From Xiphydria camelus (Eukaryota > Arthropoda > Insecta > Hymenoptera > Xiphydriidae), in the NCBI GenBank assembly GCA_963678675.1, contig OY783198.1, forward strand, positions 7,445,001 through 7,509,000: a DNA stretch of 64,000 nt, in the 5' to 3' direction. Both the position numbers and the translations under genes were made by a program. Below the pieces are notes generated by a model. That model was not told the origin of the DNA. It saw only the letters and a list, made by a program, of their open reading frames with translations, and did not search any database. Positions 13,181-25,694 of this stretch are shown here, one piece after another (the stretch's first letter is position 1; every line of letters begins with the position of its first letter).

Positions 13181-13870
13181 TCTGTAGTTAGATGGCAAAA
13201 TGAGCAATGTAAATTTTCTTCATTTTTCAGGAGAGTCATTTAAAATTGAAGGGTTTCTTTCAAAAACAGCAATTGTCAAAAAAAATTAATTTTTGTAGTA
13301 TTGGTAGTAATGCCTACTCTTTCATTATATCTAACCGTATACGATTTATTTCTCCAAAAAACTGAACTAATATTAATATAGTTTTCTAACTATTGCCGAA
13401 ACTTGCTTTTTATATCATAAATTCTTAGGAAGGTGGTTTTTTGTTGTCCTCGAAAATTTTATTTTTTTTTGATAAATACTGTTTTTGAAAGAAACCCTTC
13501 AATTGATTAACTTATCATAAATCATATGCAAATTTTTTATAACAACATGTTGTTAATATGTTATGTTATAAAACATTTGCATATGATTTATGATAAGTTA
13601 ATCAATTTTAAATGACTCCCCTGAAAAATGAAGAAAATTGACATTGCTGATTTTGCCATGTTATGTTATAAAACATTTGCATATGATTTATGATAAGTTA
13701 ATCAATTTTAAATGACTCCCCTGAAAAATGAAGAAAATTGACATTGCTGATTTTGCCATGTTATGTTATAAAACATTTGCATATGATTTATGATAAGTTA
13801 ATCAATTTTAAATGGTTCTCCTGAAAAATGAAGAAAATTGACATATCTGATTTTGCCATCTAACTACAGA
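13181..13870. mobile_element. Inverted-repeat element with internal hairpins and three 100-bp tandem units
   Basis: The ends (about 13181-13248 and 13802-13870) are long imperfect inverted repeats bounded by TCTGTAGTTAGATGGCA and its complement. Inside is a second inverted pair at about 13243-13270 and 13476-13504, and a third at about 13502-13533 and 13574-13605. A unit starting TTATGTTATAAAACATTTGC recurs at 13561, 13661 and 13761, exactly 100 bp apart. No coding sequence is present, so this is a non-autonomous element whose right arm was amplified. Confidence 0.8.
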
Positions 13871-14626
13871 TTTATATCTTTAAAATAGATGCATTATTGC
13901 AACTGAGGTATTGAATCTACTAAATTAGTATACACTTAAGTCTTGTCCTGTATTATCGTAATATTAATTTATAGTCATGTGCGCTATTGTAAACGTTAAA
14001 TATATAATCCTAGCGAAAATAAATCATACCTTTCTCTCTCTTACGTAGAGACTTTTATGAACGATCCTTCCCGAATTTTCGAATAGAATCTTATTAGCTG
14101 AACATTTAAACGCTGATTTATTTTATTATTATCTTTCACATCTCCAATTTTAAGTAAATACTTTATTAATGTTAGGCATTTCAATTTGCGAAACCTTTCT
14201 ATAAAAGGAGGGCAGATATCCAGTTGAGATATTTGAAAGAGAACTTAATTGGCTGCATATATTTTCATAGGATTTTTCTTCAATTTCTTAATTCTCAAAT
14301 AAGCTATTTGAAAATTATATCTTTTCATTGCGACTTCTCTCATAAATTTTACGTAAAAGAACCGGATATTTCTATTTACAGACTCCCGTTAAATAAACAA
14401 CGAAGGTGACCTTATAATGTTTCTTCCGTGATTCGTCTCTTCATCTAGAGTATCCGAAAACGAGTTCTAGAATTTAGTTTTCTTTCAGAAGCACTGCCGC
14501 ACGTGTCTATTTCTCAAAATAGTTAAGTAAGTGTATCAATTTCTAATCAAAGAATATTATCCAGTCGTTAATTTCTAACGTGCTCTGCTATACCTATTTA
14601 AACGTTTTGCTACGTGGAGAAGGACA
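13871..14626. other. Intergenic DNA, RNF4-like 3' side to next promoter
   Basis: An AATAAA at 14018-14023 could serve the RNF4-like transcript if it reads through the repeat element. Otherwise AT-rich, with no supported feature. Confidence 0.4.
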
Positions 14627-16110
14627 ATGTTTCCACTAAGTCAGAATTCTGTAGCAAATGTGGTTTCCGGTGCTGCGATGGGAATTGCGGGTAAAATATT
14701 ACACGTGAACATCATTAATTGACTATACTAGACATTATTTTAATAGAGCGTTACTGAAATATTTCAGTCGGAATGATTGTTGAAAAAGCATTGTCACCTC
14801 GATTGGTTCCTATAATGCCTGTTTTTCCTAGCGCCTCAGGTAATTGCTATTCCTTATTTATTTACGCATTTGATGATATTAGAATTCTATATTTCTACTG
14901 TTATATATATTTCTGCTATTATATTTGTAAATCGCACGTTATTTACAAGATCCCTTAGATTTTTTTGGAAAGCAGAAATAAGAACCAGAAATATGTTTGT
15001 GTGGCTAAAAACAATATACTGTCTTTGCTTACTGTCTAATCTGTTGACTACATCTAATAATTAATTTTTTTAGGCGGCGAAAACTTCGCATATTTACAAT
15101 TATCACCTGCCCGACAAAAAGATGATCATCGTTATCATTCGCACCTGTTTCCACCGCATCACACGCATAAGAGAAATAGATCTCATTCTGATAACGAATA
15201 TACGTCACGTTATGTTAAATCTACGAAGCATGCCCATACGATAAAGCAAAAGGATATAAGCTCGAGGTTTCTGAATATTTTACGAGTCTCAATAAATATT
15301 TATAAAGCAGTGAATACAACTGAAAAGATTTGTTCCCAACAGACCTCAATGCAAATCTTCAAAGGCAAACGAAGCAACTGATGAAATAAAATGCTTGCAG
15401 AGTAAATCCACGTCAGCGAAGAAACTAAATAATAATTCATTTGCGACTAAAGAAAGAGTTGCATTAGGTAAGGCAAGAGTAAAAGGACTAATTACGAAAT
15501 CTTTAAATCATCTACTGTGAAATTGATTTATATCAAGTCGTTGTGTTAAATATCATTCTTTATTATTCTAGCCAAAGTTCCTGATAAACAGAAATCATCG
15601 GTTCATCGAGGTTCCTCAAGGTACAGTGATCCGCATCGATCTTCTGCGATAAATACTGCGCAAACTGATGCAAAAGAAGAGCTAGATGAATCTGATCCTC
15701 CTCCGCCATATGATACCTTAAAAAATGAGACTGTCTCGTTGCATCTTCAAAGTTTGACTGACGAGAATCAAAGAAAAGCTCTCGTTAGTTCGTCTCAAAG
15801 TTTACTTGCAAACACTGGAGATATCAATGTTAGTGCTCCAAAGGAGTTTGCTGTTGCTCTGGATGTTTCTTCTTCCAAGACAGAGAAGAAAGAAAAAACG
15901 TTAAGTGATACAGGAAATCTTGCTACGAGGGGTTCTACGCGTGCTTCACGAATTGCGTCCATAGAGAACGAAGAAGCATCCGTAATGAGTGATTGCATGT
16001 ACTTTCCAAAATTGGACGAATCCGAATCTACCGAATTTGCCAATTTACACACGTTTAAGGAGCACGACGTCATCTCTTCTACAGCATATGTTAGTAATTC
16101 GCAAATATAG
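14627..16110 (+). CDS. Unknown protein with PPxY motif, 330 residues
   Basis: I do not recognise this gene. Five exons are inferred: 14627-14690, 14768-14839, 15074-15266, 15343-15467 and 15572-16110. The first two encode a hydrophobic Gly/Ala-rich N terminus (MFPLSQNSVANVVSGAAMGI, then a Val/Ile/Pro-rich stretch ending FPSAS), possibly a membrane-associating or helical-hairpin segment. A His-rich region and long Ser, Lys and Asp-rich sequence that looks disordered follow. A PPPPYDTL motif near the start of the long last exon is a candidate site for WW domains, such as those of Nedd4-family ligases. The third intron has a poor donor (GTTTCT), so that junction is least certain. Phase agreement across every junction and the single long last exon support a real gene. 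The next gene shares the layout of a short hydrophobic exon followed by a phase-1 intron. Confidence 0.7.
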
Positions 16111-16247
16111 GACGTCTTGATATCGGAGATAAATGCTTATATTGTAAAATGATTTTTAGTATTTTTATAATTATAAATGAATTTATTGCTTATAAAATAT
16201 ATATGTTAGCTGTCCATCTGAGACAATGAATGTTACACTTTCTCGTT

Positions 16248-16253
16248 AATAAA
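16248..16253 (+). terminator. Poly-A signal AATAAA
   Basis: A canonical AATAAA about 140 bases after the stop of the PPxY gene, at a suitable distance for its 3' end. Confidence 0.6.
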
Positions 16254-16627
16254 GATTCTCTTGGTATGAAAAAAATACATATTTTATACCTCTTCTAAAA
16301 TTCATCAATGCTCCTCTCTACTTGTATGTATAATATTCAAATATAATATAGCGAAACATCAATACAATGATACTCTGAAGGAAATGGCAGTTTTGAAGGA
16401 AACGAATTGTTTTCAAAACATGTCTCCGCAACCTTGGGGGAAGACCAAATTGAGGGTCATAGTCAGTCTGATTCTCTAACGGTTGTGTCTGAAATGTGAT
16501 TTTAGAAAACTCTGTTATATCTCACATTAGCATTTTCTTACAATATTGACTTTTAGTTTTATCAGAAAAAGGTGATAGTTAAAAATATCTGTTTACGTTA
16601 CTATACAAAAAAGTCGTACAGCGTACG

Positions 16628-18092
16628 ATGCAGCAAGCTATCACGGCAATTGTACCTGCTCTTGCCCCTCCTGCCATTGCTGTCGCAGGTAATATTATTA
16701 AAATAATTAAATTACTAACAACTTCAAGTCAATTTTTCACTATTGTTTTCAATGCTTTTCCTCAAATAAACTATAGTAATCATTGCATACATCTATTTTT
16801 ATATATTTCAGCAAAACTAATCGAAAGGTATATTACGGATGATCGTAAGAATTCTTCTATTCCGCAAATTATTCAAATTCCAATTCCACCTGGAAGCGGT
16901 CCTAATTGTTGTGGTTGCTGTTGTAGACAACTAGGTATTTTAATATATAATTAATAATTCTTATTAAGGAAAACTATACTTCCTTTTTTTAATGGATCTA
17001 TCTTAATTCCTCTGTAATTTCACTAATCGATATTTTTAATTCTCACTTTTGGAACAGACAACAATGTAGACTACAGTACGGAAGAGTGCTCCACTTGTAA
17101 AACAGAATTGGCGTTCACCAGAGAATTGGATGGAGCTAAACTTACAGTTACATCGATACCCCGCTCGTCTTCTACCAGTGATTTGTCCAGTAAGAAAATG
17201 ATAATAATTATCTATTCGTTCTCTTAAGAGATTTAATAAAGCGAATGTTAACGACTCAATGAGACAAGAGTTTATTGAAAGTAACTAATGCTATGCGATG
17301 TTTCTGCAAAATAGGAAGAAATTCTCATAGTAAGAACTCCGATGGGACTAAACTCACAGTTAATTCAGCATCACGGTCTCTCGGTGATCTTTCAAGTAAG
17401 AAAGAGTATATAATTAAAATCTAAAATCTGGATTAACTTCGAGAGCAATATTTAATACAGGTTCCAATGACACACTACTGTGCCTCGCAAACTACTTGGA
17501 AAAGGAAGGTGTGAAAACGGAATCAAGTGAGTACTTTGACTTATGTAATAATAAGTAGTTTATACTCGCAATAATTGCATGTACATATTTAGGTCGAAAA
17601 ACGGGAAAGAGCCTTGAACGCAAAGAACCGTATAAACTTCTTCACGTTGAGAATATCAGTGACACTATGAAGTACAGAAAACCAGATAAGAAATTGATAA
17701 CAGTGGGAAAATACGATTCGAATCTTTCAACAGGAAAATTAACTCGAGCCTCGGCTGATAAAGGACATAAAATCAGTCTTCCGTTATCTACCAAAGCAGT
17801 GAATTCCTCCAAAATAAAGGCAGCTTCGGTAAAAGTTCCGTCGAAGCACACAACTCCTTCCAAAGTCTTAACAAAGTCTCTCTCTCCGTCAAAAGATTCT
17901 GCCAACTATCAAAATGAGCTAAGAAGTCGTAAAATCGCAGCTACAACTGATACTTCCATTAAAAACTGGTCTCTTATGCCACCGAACAATAAATATACGA
18001 AAATACATGTTCCTAATACACCCACAAGAAAAGCCCTTGCTCCAAATTCAAAACAAACGAGCCCTGGCTGTGGATATATGTGTCGTCGATAA
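16628..18092 (+). CDS. Unknown protein with Cys cluster and duplicated exon, 320 residues
   Basis: Function unknown. Inferred exons are 16628-16688, 16812-16934, 17058-17189, 17315-17395, 17461-17526 and 17593-18092. Every intron falls in phase 1. The first exon encodes a hydrophobic Ala/Pro-rich segment (MQQAITAIVPALAPPAIAVA). The second ends in a cysteine cluster (CCGCCCRQL) that could be a lipidation or metal site. The third and fourth exons both contain a D-G-(A/T)-K-L-T-V block followed by a Ser-rich tail ending DLS, which points to exon duplication. The last exon is basic and Ser/Thr/Lys-rich and ends CGYMCRR. The protein has no known domain. Arrangement and exon phases match the gene just upstream, so the two may be old tandem relatives or share an N-terminal module; sequence similarity between them is otherwise weak. 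Confidence 0.7.
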
Positions 18093-19963
18093 GCATAGGC
18101 AGATTTATGCAGGTAACGATGTAACGTGATTTTATTTATTTAAATAATGCATTATTGAAGTTATCAAAGAGTGTACTTGTAATTTGAGCTCAGATGCCTT
18201 TCCGCTCTAAAATTTCATTAATATGTTTCGCGAATATTCAGCTATTATTTTATGAGAGAATCGTTATTGTAATTTCAAAATTCGTGTATTAATAAAACAT
18301 ATTCAAGTGTAAACTATCCAAGAGGAGCAAATCACTTAGAACTCATATTTGCCTTTATTGTTCCTCAAAGTGAACGCGAACAATGGAAATTGCGAATAAC
18401 GCAGTGTATTTCTAGATTTCTTCCTGTACTTGAAATTCTAAATCTGTAAATCATACTTGCGCATGATATGTTCTCAATCAATTCTCCGATTGCAACTCAT
18501 ACTTCCGCGAAGACGAGACATTCTGCACTACTGTACCTATTAATTAATACGAGTCAATTCAAAACAATGCGTAAACGTACAGGTGTCGCTCCGCGGCTTT
18601 ATCGACAGCTGGTTGGCCGATATTTTGACCACGCCTACACGCTCCGTTCCGGCGGCGCAGCAAAAAAATACCGTCCGCGGAGAACGAAGGATCGCGTCCG
18701 AAAATGAAGCAGTTTTTCTTTTGTGTTACGCGTTAATGCGAGCGTTAAGGTCCGTCCGAAAATTGGACGGCGCAAATAAGACATCCGTTAACGCGATTGC
18801 TTGCACAGCCGCGTACGCAATTAAGCCAATTACGCTCGATCGACTCCGAAAAATAACCTTCGACTTTCGGTGTCATTGACTCCGGCCAAGTGTCAAAATC
18901 GCTCTCGGTTGTTCGTGCCGTCCGGATTCTCCGTACCGCGAAACGCTGCTCGTTGGAAGCGCCGAAGCTTCCTTTTCGATTCTCCAGTCCGTGCGGAATC
19001 GTCTGACGATACGGCGGCAAAACAACAACGGCGAAGTTCCAGTGATTTGCTACTCGGTTTTTCTTTTGTTGATGACCTTATACGCGCCGCCAGTGGAACG
19101 GCTCCCCGTGTGACAGCCGTTGAAAATCGAGAGACCGCACAAGAATAAATTGTTGGAACTCCGTGCTGTGTCCGATTCAAATCGAGATATAAGTAGATTA
19201 TTTGTGTACTTTGTTTCATTGTCATGGTGCTTTTTGGTTCGTGCGAGTGTCGGGGAGTGCGATCTGCTGACCAGTGCTAATTAATGCGTAACGACGTGTT
19301 TTTTAAACGATAACATAAAGCATCACGTTCGTATGTTCAATGTGAGACTATTAATTTTGCTTTAAAAAATAACTCACCGTTGCTCCCGCATCCGGCCAAT
19401 TCGCAAATCGTCATACAGACGCAGCCAGTGGACCAGCATTGAAGACCAAATTGTTTTGCTCCAAAACGCTGGGCATGAGAGACTGAAAGAGCGTTCGGTA
19501 CTTTGGGGTAATAGTGCGGTTAACCACTTTGAGAAAGGATGGTTAAAAATTACAAAATTTAATTTCTGGTGCATTCCTTCATCCGTATGCATTGACGCAC
19601 GAGCGATCGTACGTGATAAAAGTGCATATGGTCAACGGTCAACAGAGCAGCCAAGTATTTTTCATCCTCGTCGACAATCGAATGGTTAATAATTAACCAC
19701 TTGCGAAATTATTTTGTTTTCTACCCAATGGAGTAGAAATAAATCGGAGCAAGAAATTGTAGATCCTGGACCTCGACGAAACTTTAAACGTTTTCAGTAG
19801 GTATCCTGCCTGTAGGCTGGCGTATCGATAACACCTTTCGACGTGAGAAACAAAAGTACCTGATCCGTTCGATTAATAAAATCTCCGCAACATGACACCA
19901 GGAGGGGAAGGCGAACAGACATTTGTTCAGATGCATTTTGAAGTTTCTTATCAGTGATTACCA
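18093..19963. other. Intergenic DNA with GC-rich promoter-like block
   Basis: An AATAAA at 18291-18296 probably ends the upstream transcript. From about 18570 to 19150 the sequence becomes GC-richer and CpG-rich, with several overlapping open frames but no domain. Its position suits the promoter and untranslated 5' exon of the MARCH8-like gene. Confidence 0.45.
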
Positions 19964-22900
19964 ATGTTTACCTACGATCAGAGCGTTATGCCAGTGCATC
20001 AGATAAACGTTAATCCGCCTGATTGGCAGGCCCAGTCGCTCAATCCGTCGGGTAATACGAGTCCAGCTGGCGGAGAATCTTTACCGGAATGGACTCCACG
20101 GGTATGTAACATTTTGTCTTATCTAAAAATGTACATTACGTCGATCGATATTACTTATTTTCAGCGATTTTTGCGAGCTTTACCCTAAAGAACATCTTCG
20201 AAGGTACACATATATCGACCATTGATTTTTATCTGGTGTCTGTACGAAAAACGAGGAAACACAAACCACGTTCCTAAAATAAAATCGGGGTGTGATCCAC
20301 ATTGGCCTCGCCAAGTTACACCAAAATAACTATGTAGAGATATACCAATATATACCAATGGTACATCCAGAGACAATCCTTTCGTCAATTTTAAAATCTT
20401 AGTTACACCAAAATAACTCTATACGAAGCTGTAACAATGGTAAATTCATCAATTTAGGAATGCCAAATCTAGAAATGCTAAGAGATATGAGATATTTAAA
20501 TGTGAAAAGTACTTTTGTCTACTAATCGCAATCGAATGTAACACATAAACTGATGAGCATTTAGTACAGAGCTTCGTTTACCATTGTCTGAGGATTGAAG
20601 GATTAAAACACAACCACTTATGCTTACAGAAAAGTTAGCCATTTACATTTCCTCAAAGTTAAAGTCAATTTATATCTCCTGGTCTTACCTTTGTGTGCAT
20701 CTTGTATGGTCCTTTCTTTCTATGTATCGCATAATATCGTAAATAGTTGGAATGAAACGTAGTAATCAACTGATTAATGCTATAGCACGAGTACTATAGC
20801 ACTGTACTATCTCCAATCAACATGTTTGTTCTCGGAACAAAGAGCCTATAGATATTTGTAGACTGACCTCTGAACTCTCTTCTTCTCGTATTACAGCAAG
20901 AGGCATAATTTGCTGGAACAGGAATTTCTAGAGTATCATAAAGCTTTCCTTATTATATTCATCTTTCCTTCGTTCTTTAAGTATTTGGGAAACTTAAATG
21001 CGATATGCAGATACTCGTGTGATGCAGTTCTGATCTACAATGCTTTTAAAGCTCATCTTTATAGAGGATTATTTGACGACTACCTTTACTTGTTCGAAAT
21101 TATGGAGTGAAAAGAAATTGAATGATCGATTTTTGTACACGGCAATCGGTATCTGTAAATATTCATTTTCTATAGGAATCTGCGTACGCGACAGTGGTCA
21201 CGGTAATTCCGGATCATTGCCATTCTTCCGTCAGCACATTGTCATCAAACAACCACGATATTTGTCGGTAAGCACTTTTTATTAATGGCAAATGTATTCC
21301 CAATTTTATTGCCAATTCTATTTCGTCCTCATTCACTATAACGAAGAGGAATTCATGTAGTGAGAGCACATTGAATCATGGAGAGGCATGTGTTTTCCAT
21401 TCAATTAACGCTCATTCACGCAAAGTATATCAATATCTACTGATTGCATTTCATATAGATATGTATCTCCTGCATGGTCACGCTGCACCAAGCAGCATTG
21501 CACTAATGCAACTCTGATTTATTCATTGTCAAGCTCCACTGGAGCGAGCAATTCAAATCGCCGCTTTGCTCTTATCTGTGCAACAAAGAATGTATGAATC
21601 GGGACTCGTACTGTTTTTTGCGCGTAAATATTTGTAAGCAACAAGTGTAGGAATTAAATTAAAAGAAACACGCGTAGCCGTTGAAAATCAATGTCCTGTT
21701 TGTCGTTGTTCTAACGATAAGTTACGCGATCGATATACTTTAGCGTTTTAGACTTGGAAAGAAAATATTTGTTGCGATGCTTTATTTTATCTTATGTGGG
21801 ACATGGCAAATATATTCGTATTACAGACCGATGCACTTTTTATAACGTTTTCAATGGTACTTCGTAACGTTGAAGTTATTTTTATATTCGTAAAAACGAA
21901 CAATTCGTGGTCTGAATGGTCAATCTATCCACAGAAAACGCTTCCTAATTATCACCGTTATCATAGTCCTTATCGCTTTTTAAGAGCAACTCATCAGAAG
22001 TTCTCCTTGACTGACAATAGGTATTTAAGTAAATAATATTTTCTGTATAGATATATTAGAGCCAAGCGGTGATTTCTGAATAACGATTAGGATGGACGGC
22101 GAATAACTGTCTAATTACATTATCGAAATGACGTAGGAATTATATTGAAAAAGGAATAAATTAGAAGTGTTTTGGGCAATTTAGTTTCAACCACTAGAAA
22201 TACTTTTCCACATCAACCTTCTCTAAGTTACCGTACCGAGTACCGACTCAAATTTGTATTCCATTGGTCGCCTTAGTTATAAAATTAATTATGAGTTGAT
22301 AATCTCTAGAGAGAAGAGCGTCTATTAATATTCTCTCCTTTGTTTCAAAAAATTGTTCTAATAGCCCTGTTTAAAATGATTTATAAGTGTGGATAAAATT
22401 CATACGCTCTTCCAGTCAGTTTTTAACTAGTTTCGCCCATGTAATTTGTTTCTATAAATATACAATTAACAAGAACCTCTATTCCGGACAGTGGAAAAAT
22501 TAAGACAACAGAACTTCAGTTATCCGAGTAATTAGGGAACCGAGAAGCTTCGAGTAAACGATATTTTTAGATAAACACGCTCTAAAAATAAATGGGATTA
22601 ATTATTTATCGGTTTGTTATTATTTCGGGGAACCAAGGATAAGCAATATTTTTGTGATGACCGTTCAATAAAAATAAGCAGGTCTAATCGTTCATACGTA
22701 TTTGTTTTTCATTGAAAATCAATAAACGAAGATGCTCGGAATTAGTATACAGAATACAACGTTCGATTCGATGTTCGGGAGAGTCGTTAATCTCTCCTTA
22801 TTTTAGGTTGGACATTTTTTAACGAGTTGATGAATCACACATTTTTATATCGTGTCATCCTTGCGTACATTTCGGAGAACCGAAAATATAATTATTACAG

Positions 22901-24771
22901 CGAACATTTCTACTCGTTCACTGCAGACTGTTATGCATGGATGTATTAATGGTTTACTCGTTTTTTTAAGGATATGCCATTGCGAAGGTGAAATAGGAGC
23001 TCCCCTATTGGCACCTTGCTATTGCAGCGGTAGTCTGCGCTACGTTCATCAAGCTTGTCTCCAACAATGGATAAAGGCATCGGACACCCGTGCATGTGAA
23101 TTATGCAAATTCACATTCATCATGCATGCCAAGACAAAGCCATTTTCAGAGGTGAGGTCTCTACTTCTTGTTATAAAAACGAATTAATACCAATCTAAGG
23201 TATCGCACCTAATCAGCATTGAAAAGATTCGCATCCTCTCTTTGTCCCCGTATATCAGCAGCTACGCGCGACAAATAACGACTGTATACATTACTTACGA
23301 CTAAAACATTTGCCCTTGGATATTAGTGCCGGACTGTAACTGAATACTTAGATACGACAACGACCTGCGAGTATTTGAATCGTCCACCTCAATCATCATT
23401 ATCTCGTTACCTACGAATATTTGCGTCATGTTGGCGGGGAACTTTTTTTAGATCAGAATGTAACTTTTAAAAGAGTACTTTAGAAATCTATGCCGAGAAT
23501 TCATAAGCGAAGAAATATATGTTTTCGAGATCGATTTAAGATCACTTAGACCTCTAGAGGAGTTTGTGCCACCTTTTTGATGAAATTCCGCCCATTTAAA
23601 GTTTATTGGAAAGTAAAAGCGGTTTATTTTAGTCACTAGGTACTACAATATTAATTCAAGTTGATTTTTAATTGGTCCCTAAGAATATTCTCATCCCATG
23701 CTAACTAGAACTCAACTGAAAGTTGATTTAGTCTTCGTTACATCCAGCCCCACCCAATTTTGATAAAAGTACATATACATATGTGAACCACTCTCACAAA
23801 GTCTAACTCTCCCATATTCATCCTTTAAACGAAACGAGATATAGTAAAGGCTTCTATATGAAAATCCTGCAGATTTTCAAACCAAATGTCTTTTATACGA
23901 AACCTTTATCGTATCTCGCTTATTTTCTCACTTAGCATGGTTTTCTTGGCAATACCCTGTTGCTCTTACGACTATAGATTGCTCCATTGTTAACGTTTCC
24001 TTTATGTTCGTTGTCACGGCTGGTGAAAATCACATCAGGTGTTTCACTCCTTTCACGACCGTTTCTTCTTTCAGTGGGAAAAACTTGAAATGTCCGCTCT
24101 AGAAGTCCGTAAGTTATGGTGCGCTGTAGGATTCCACGCCGTAGCCGCGCTTTGCGTCGCGTGGTCGCTATACGTCCTCGTCGAACGGTCGGTCGAGGAG
24201 GCCAGGAGAGGATACGTAGATTGGCCATTTTGGACAAAGCTCATCGTCGTAATGATAGGTACTACAGGAGGTCTGGTCTTCATGTACATCCAATGCAAGG
24301 CGTACATTATGCTCTTTAGGAGATGGCGAGCGTTCAATAGGTAATTCGCACACGATCTTTCAACCGTTCGACTTTGGGAAAACATTGCATTCTTACGATG
24401 CGGATCGTGCTCACGATTCAAGGATTAGAAAATAAAGAACGCGCTCCACGAGCGAAGAATGCTTATCGATCGTTAATGTGTATTTCAGAGTGATATTCAT
24501 TCAGAATGCTCCTGAGAAAGTGGTGCTTCCTCCCTCCCCGACGGATTCACTGAGAGAGGTAACGTTACCTCTGAAGGATCCTACTGCCTCGATGCCCGAG
24601 CTCAATCGTACTCTTTTACCCCGTGTCGTAGATCCCTCTTGCGCCTCTCAAACTGTGAAGCCAGAATCCGCGCCGCCTCCCCAGAGGCACAATGCTCAAC
24701 TGAAACTCTATGTATTTGACAAGTTGTCCTCGTCGGAGGATAACTTGTACAATAAAAGTGATAACTGTTAA
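19964..24771 (+). CDS. MARCH8: Membrane RING-CH ubiquitin ligase, MARCH8-like
   Basis: Exons 19964-20101, 21176-21267, 22971-23151, 24075-24340 and 24489-24771 join in phase to give 319 residues. The N-terminal two exons are Pro/Ser-rich and cytosolic in type. The third carries a RING-CH (C4HC3) finger: ICHCEGE, then APCYC, then VHQACLQQW, then CELC. The fourth carries two membrane segments, one around [20 protein letters not shown] and one around [19 protein letters not shown]. The tail is Pro/Ser-rich. This order (RING-CH, then two transmembrane helices) is that of MARCH1 and MARCH8. These endosomal or plasma-membrane E3 ligases ubiquitinate other membrane proteins for endocytosis and lysosomal sorting. 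Introns two and three are long (about 1.7 and 0.9 kb). The start at 19964 is the first ATG after a likely acceptor (TTATCAG). Family assignment is firm; the exact subfamily member is less so. Confidence 0.9.
20310..20450 (+). repeat. Short diverged direct repeat in first MARCH8 intron
   Basis: A block starting AGTTACACCAAAATAACT occurs at about 20323 and again at about 20400, roughly 77 bp apart, with related sequence (CAATGGTA) after each. It is a local intronic duplication with no coding content. Confidence 0.5.
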
Positions 24772-25193
24772 TTCGACGATGATTAATCGCTAAACTCGAA
24801 TCGTAGTCTAAAGGTGTCCCAGGTAGGAGGACTTTCATACAGCGTGGAGCGTACGTAACGAGTCTCTCTCGGAAGTCCGTTCGCGATCTAAACTGAGCGT
24901 GTCGCGCCGTTGTTGCAACGCGAACGCTGAATTCGGTGCTACGTACGGTGATTTTGCAGCGGTATTTACCTTCGACTCTCAAAGATAATAATCGGATGGC
25001 GCAGCCACAGCTTTTGTCTCTCTTCGAAGTTCGATTTACGAGGACGCGTCGTTGAATATCTCTTTCTCCTGGATCACCTTTAGCCTGGCACTTAGTACTT
25101 CAGTGCTTAATATTGACAGTGGGCTATCTGGTCGTTCGAAACAGAGAATCCCATACAATTATGTACATAATTATTGTATCTGTGATGTTATTA

Positions 25194-25199
25194 AATAAA
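25194..25199 (+). terminator. Poly-A signal AATAAA
   Basis: A canonical AATAAA about 420 bases after the MARCH8-like stop, before the CpG-rich stretch that precedes CdsA. Confidence 0.6.
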
Positions 25200-25694
25200 C
25201 TTTACGATATTTAAACCGGACCGGTTGCCTTTATACTCGTTTCGCGATGAACCTGGAATTTTCGAACTATCGCTTTTTTTAAAAAAAAAGCATCAGAATT
25301 CTCCCCTCGGTGCACTCGTGAGTAAGAAATGTCTCGGAGCGGAGGATTGAGGGGAAGTATTGACTCGTTATCAGTAGAGGGGGAACTCCCCGACCGGTCA
25401 ACGCTGTGGAGATCCGACTGTAATTATACAGGAGCATTCGTGACGTATCGATTTCTTCAGCGGAGTGCCGACTTTATCCGATCGTTGCCGAGCGCAGACG
25501 GGACGTTCAATCGGCGCTGCGCTAACCTGTACAGTTGCCGTGCGCGATACGAATTCTATGTCCGCTCCGTTCGGTTAATAACTTAAGCATGTAAATATAC
25601 GGTAAAACAATTCACGTCGGTGATCACAGTGCTACTTTAGATTTTCAATTTCTCTCCCACTCAGAGAGCCGCCGAAACGTCGAACGAGTTAAAA

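Noticed and set aside
13561..13860. Three 100-bp repeats considered as a CRISPR array
   Set aside because: Head-to-tail repeats without unique spacers, inside a transposon of an animal genome.
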